A DNA stretch of 64,000 nucleotides from Oceanobacillus jordanicus. Lineage in GTDB: Bacteria; Bacillota; Bacilli; Bacillales; Amphibacillaceae. Shown one piece after another: positions 63,490-64,000 of the stretch. The DNA lies in NCBI RefSeq assembly GCF_022095695.1, contig NZ_JAIFZM010000001.1, positions 390,681 through 454,680 of the forward strand, read 5' to 3'. How positions within the stretch are numbered: position 1 is the first letter of the stretch; each line of letters starts with the position of its first letter. The notes under the pieces were generated by a model. That model was not told where the DNA came from, searched no databases, and saw only the letters and a program-made list of their open reading frames with translations. Both the position numbers and the translations under genes were made by a program.

Positions 63490-64000
63490 TTATTTCACAT
63501 GAGGCTCATATGGCTTTTGATCTCGTAAAATGGCAAAAATGATATGTGTTAACTTTCGTGCTACAGCTCCTACAGCGACTTGGTGGCTTTTCCCCCTACT
63601 TTTTAACCTTTTATAATGCTGAGATAATGCCGGGTCACATTGGCTCGCAGAGAAGGCGGCATACCAAATAGCTCGTCGTAAATAAGGGGAGCCTCTTTTG
63701 GAAATTTTCACGTAGGAAGCCTCAAAATTACCAGATTGTTTCACAGCCGGGTCTAACCCAACAAACGCTACTAACTGTTCAGGGCGTTCGAAACGTTTTA
63801 TGGACCCTATTTCTCCTAAGATTACGGCTGCGGTTGGATAGCCAATACCGTTTATAGTTGTTAAATGTGTATTTTGGTTATCTACAAGTTTCATCAGCTT
63901 TTTATCAAGCTCATCTATTTGTTTGTCCAATAAAGATATCTGTTCTAGAAGCAGATGGATTTGCATCCTAAAGGCATCTGTTGCCATGTTGATACCGAAG
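63490..64000 (-). CDS. IS110-family transposase, C-terminal part (cut by window edge)
   Basis: The visible 165-plus residues are the Transposase_20 domain of an IS110 transposase. A coiled-coil helix (LEQISLLDKQIDELDKKLMKL) is followed by the helix–hairpin–helix-like LTTINGIGYPTAAVILGEIG and FVGLDPAVKQSGNFEASYVK. The serine in KISKRGSPYLRRAIWYAA is the probable catalytic serine of the family. The frame stays open to the window edge, so the RuvC-like N-terminal domain lies outside. The bridge RNA of IS110 elements usually lies on the 5' side of the gene, also outside. Confidence 0.9.
   Translation of the reverse strand, partial: FGINMATDAFRMQIHLLLEQISLLDKQIDELDKKLMKLVDNQNTHLTTINGIGYPTAAVILGEIGSIKRFERPEQLVAFVGLDPAVKQSGNFEASYVKISKRGSPYLRRAIWYAAFSASQCDPALSQHYKRLKSRGKSHQVAVGAVARKLTHIIFAILRDQKPYEPHVK
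63490..64000 (-). mobile_element. IS110-family insertion sequence (partial)
   Basis: The 3' part of one IS110-type element, with the transposase on the minus strand. Its end on this side should lie between about 63371 and 63489. No terminal inverted repeat could be set, as expected for this group. Confidence 0.75.

Overview
The window is low-GC chromosomal DNA from an endospore-forming member of the Bacillaceae. The gene content (spo0F, spoIIR, gerQ, pbpG, rpoE delta) and the order of the block pta–hemQ–gerQ–ywdK–ywdI, lipL–ywfO–ywgA–ywhD–pbpG–speE–speB–ywiB–argS–fadF, rpoE–pyrG–spo0F–fbaA–tal–murA–rho–rpmE–tdk–prfA–prmC–spoIIR–ywlB–ywlC–mntP–ywlE–rpiB–ywlG–glyA–upp–mnaA follow the Bacillus subtilis ywd–ywl region. 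Codon use, a stand-alone isobutyryl-CoA mutase fusion (IcmF) and the many small dispersed repeats suggest a genus near Oceanobacillus, Virgibacillus or Ornithinibacillus, but the genus is an inference.

Layout. 1–1.9 kb: an intact IS200/IS605 element (tnpA plus tnpB, minus strand). 2–12.2 kb: accessory block with a cystine transporter, the two-gene NHEJ system ligD/ku (divergent, with repeats in the shared promoter region and behind ku), an acyltransferase, a YjiH-type membrane protein, and an ABC1/UbiB kinase with a small phasin-like partner. 12.4–15.6 kb: a three-gene CuA-containing cytochrome c oxidase operon. 15.8–31.2 kb: core genes for heme synthesis (hemQ), acetate metabolism (pta), lipoylation (lipL), spermidine synthesis (speE, speB), peptidoglycan (pbpG) and arginyl-tRNA synthesis (argS). 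31.6–42.3 kb: an acyl-CoA catabolic run, fadF–thiolase–3-hydroxyacyl-CoA dehydrogenase–two acyl-CoA dehydrogenases–TetR–icmF, with TetR-type operators ahead of fadF and the thiolase gene. 43–63.1 kb: core block from rpoE to mnaA, including a pyrG attenuator like that of B. subtilis, a DnaA-box cluster before ywlC, and a hairpin that buries the mntP ribosome-binding site. 63.5 kb to the end: an IS110-family transposase cut by the window edge.

The genes are mostly ordinary. The unexplained signal is in the intergenic DNA. Two families of small, structured repeats recur: a 114–119 bp element with three copies (3.6, 47.8 and 58.1 kb) and a modular 158 bp element with four copies showing nested internal deletions (5.6, 6.7, 20.8 and 24.3 kb). 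Two arrays of 42-bp repeats flank the ywiB–argS operon, and a 51-bp array lies before spoIIR. Several other repeats of types common in Bacillaceae are also present. No tRNA, rRNA, CRISPR array or classical defence island was seen.
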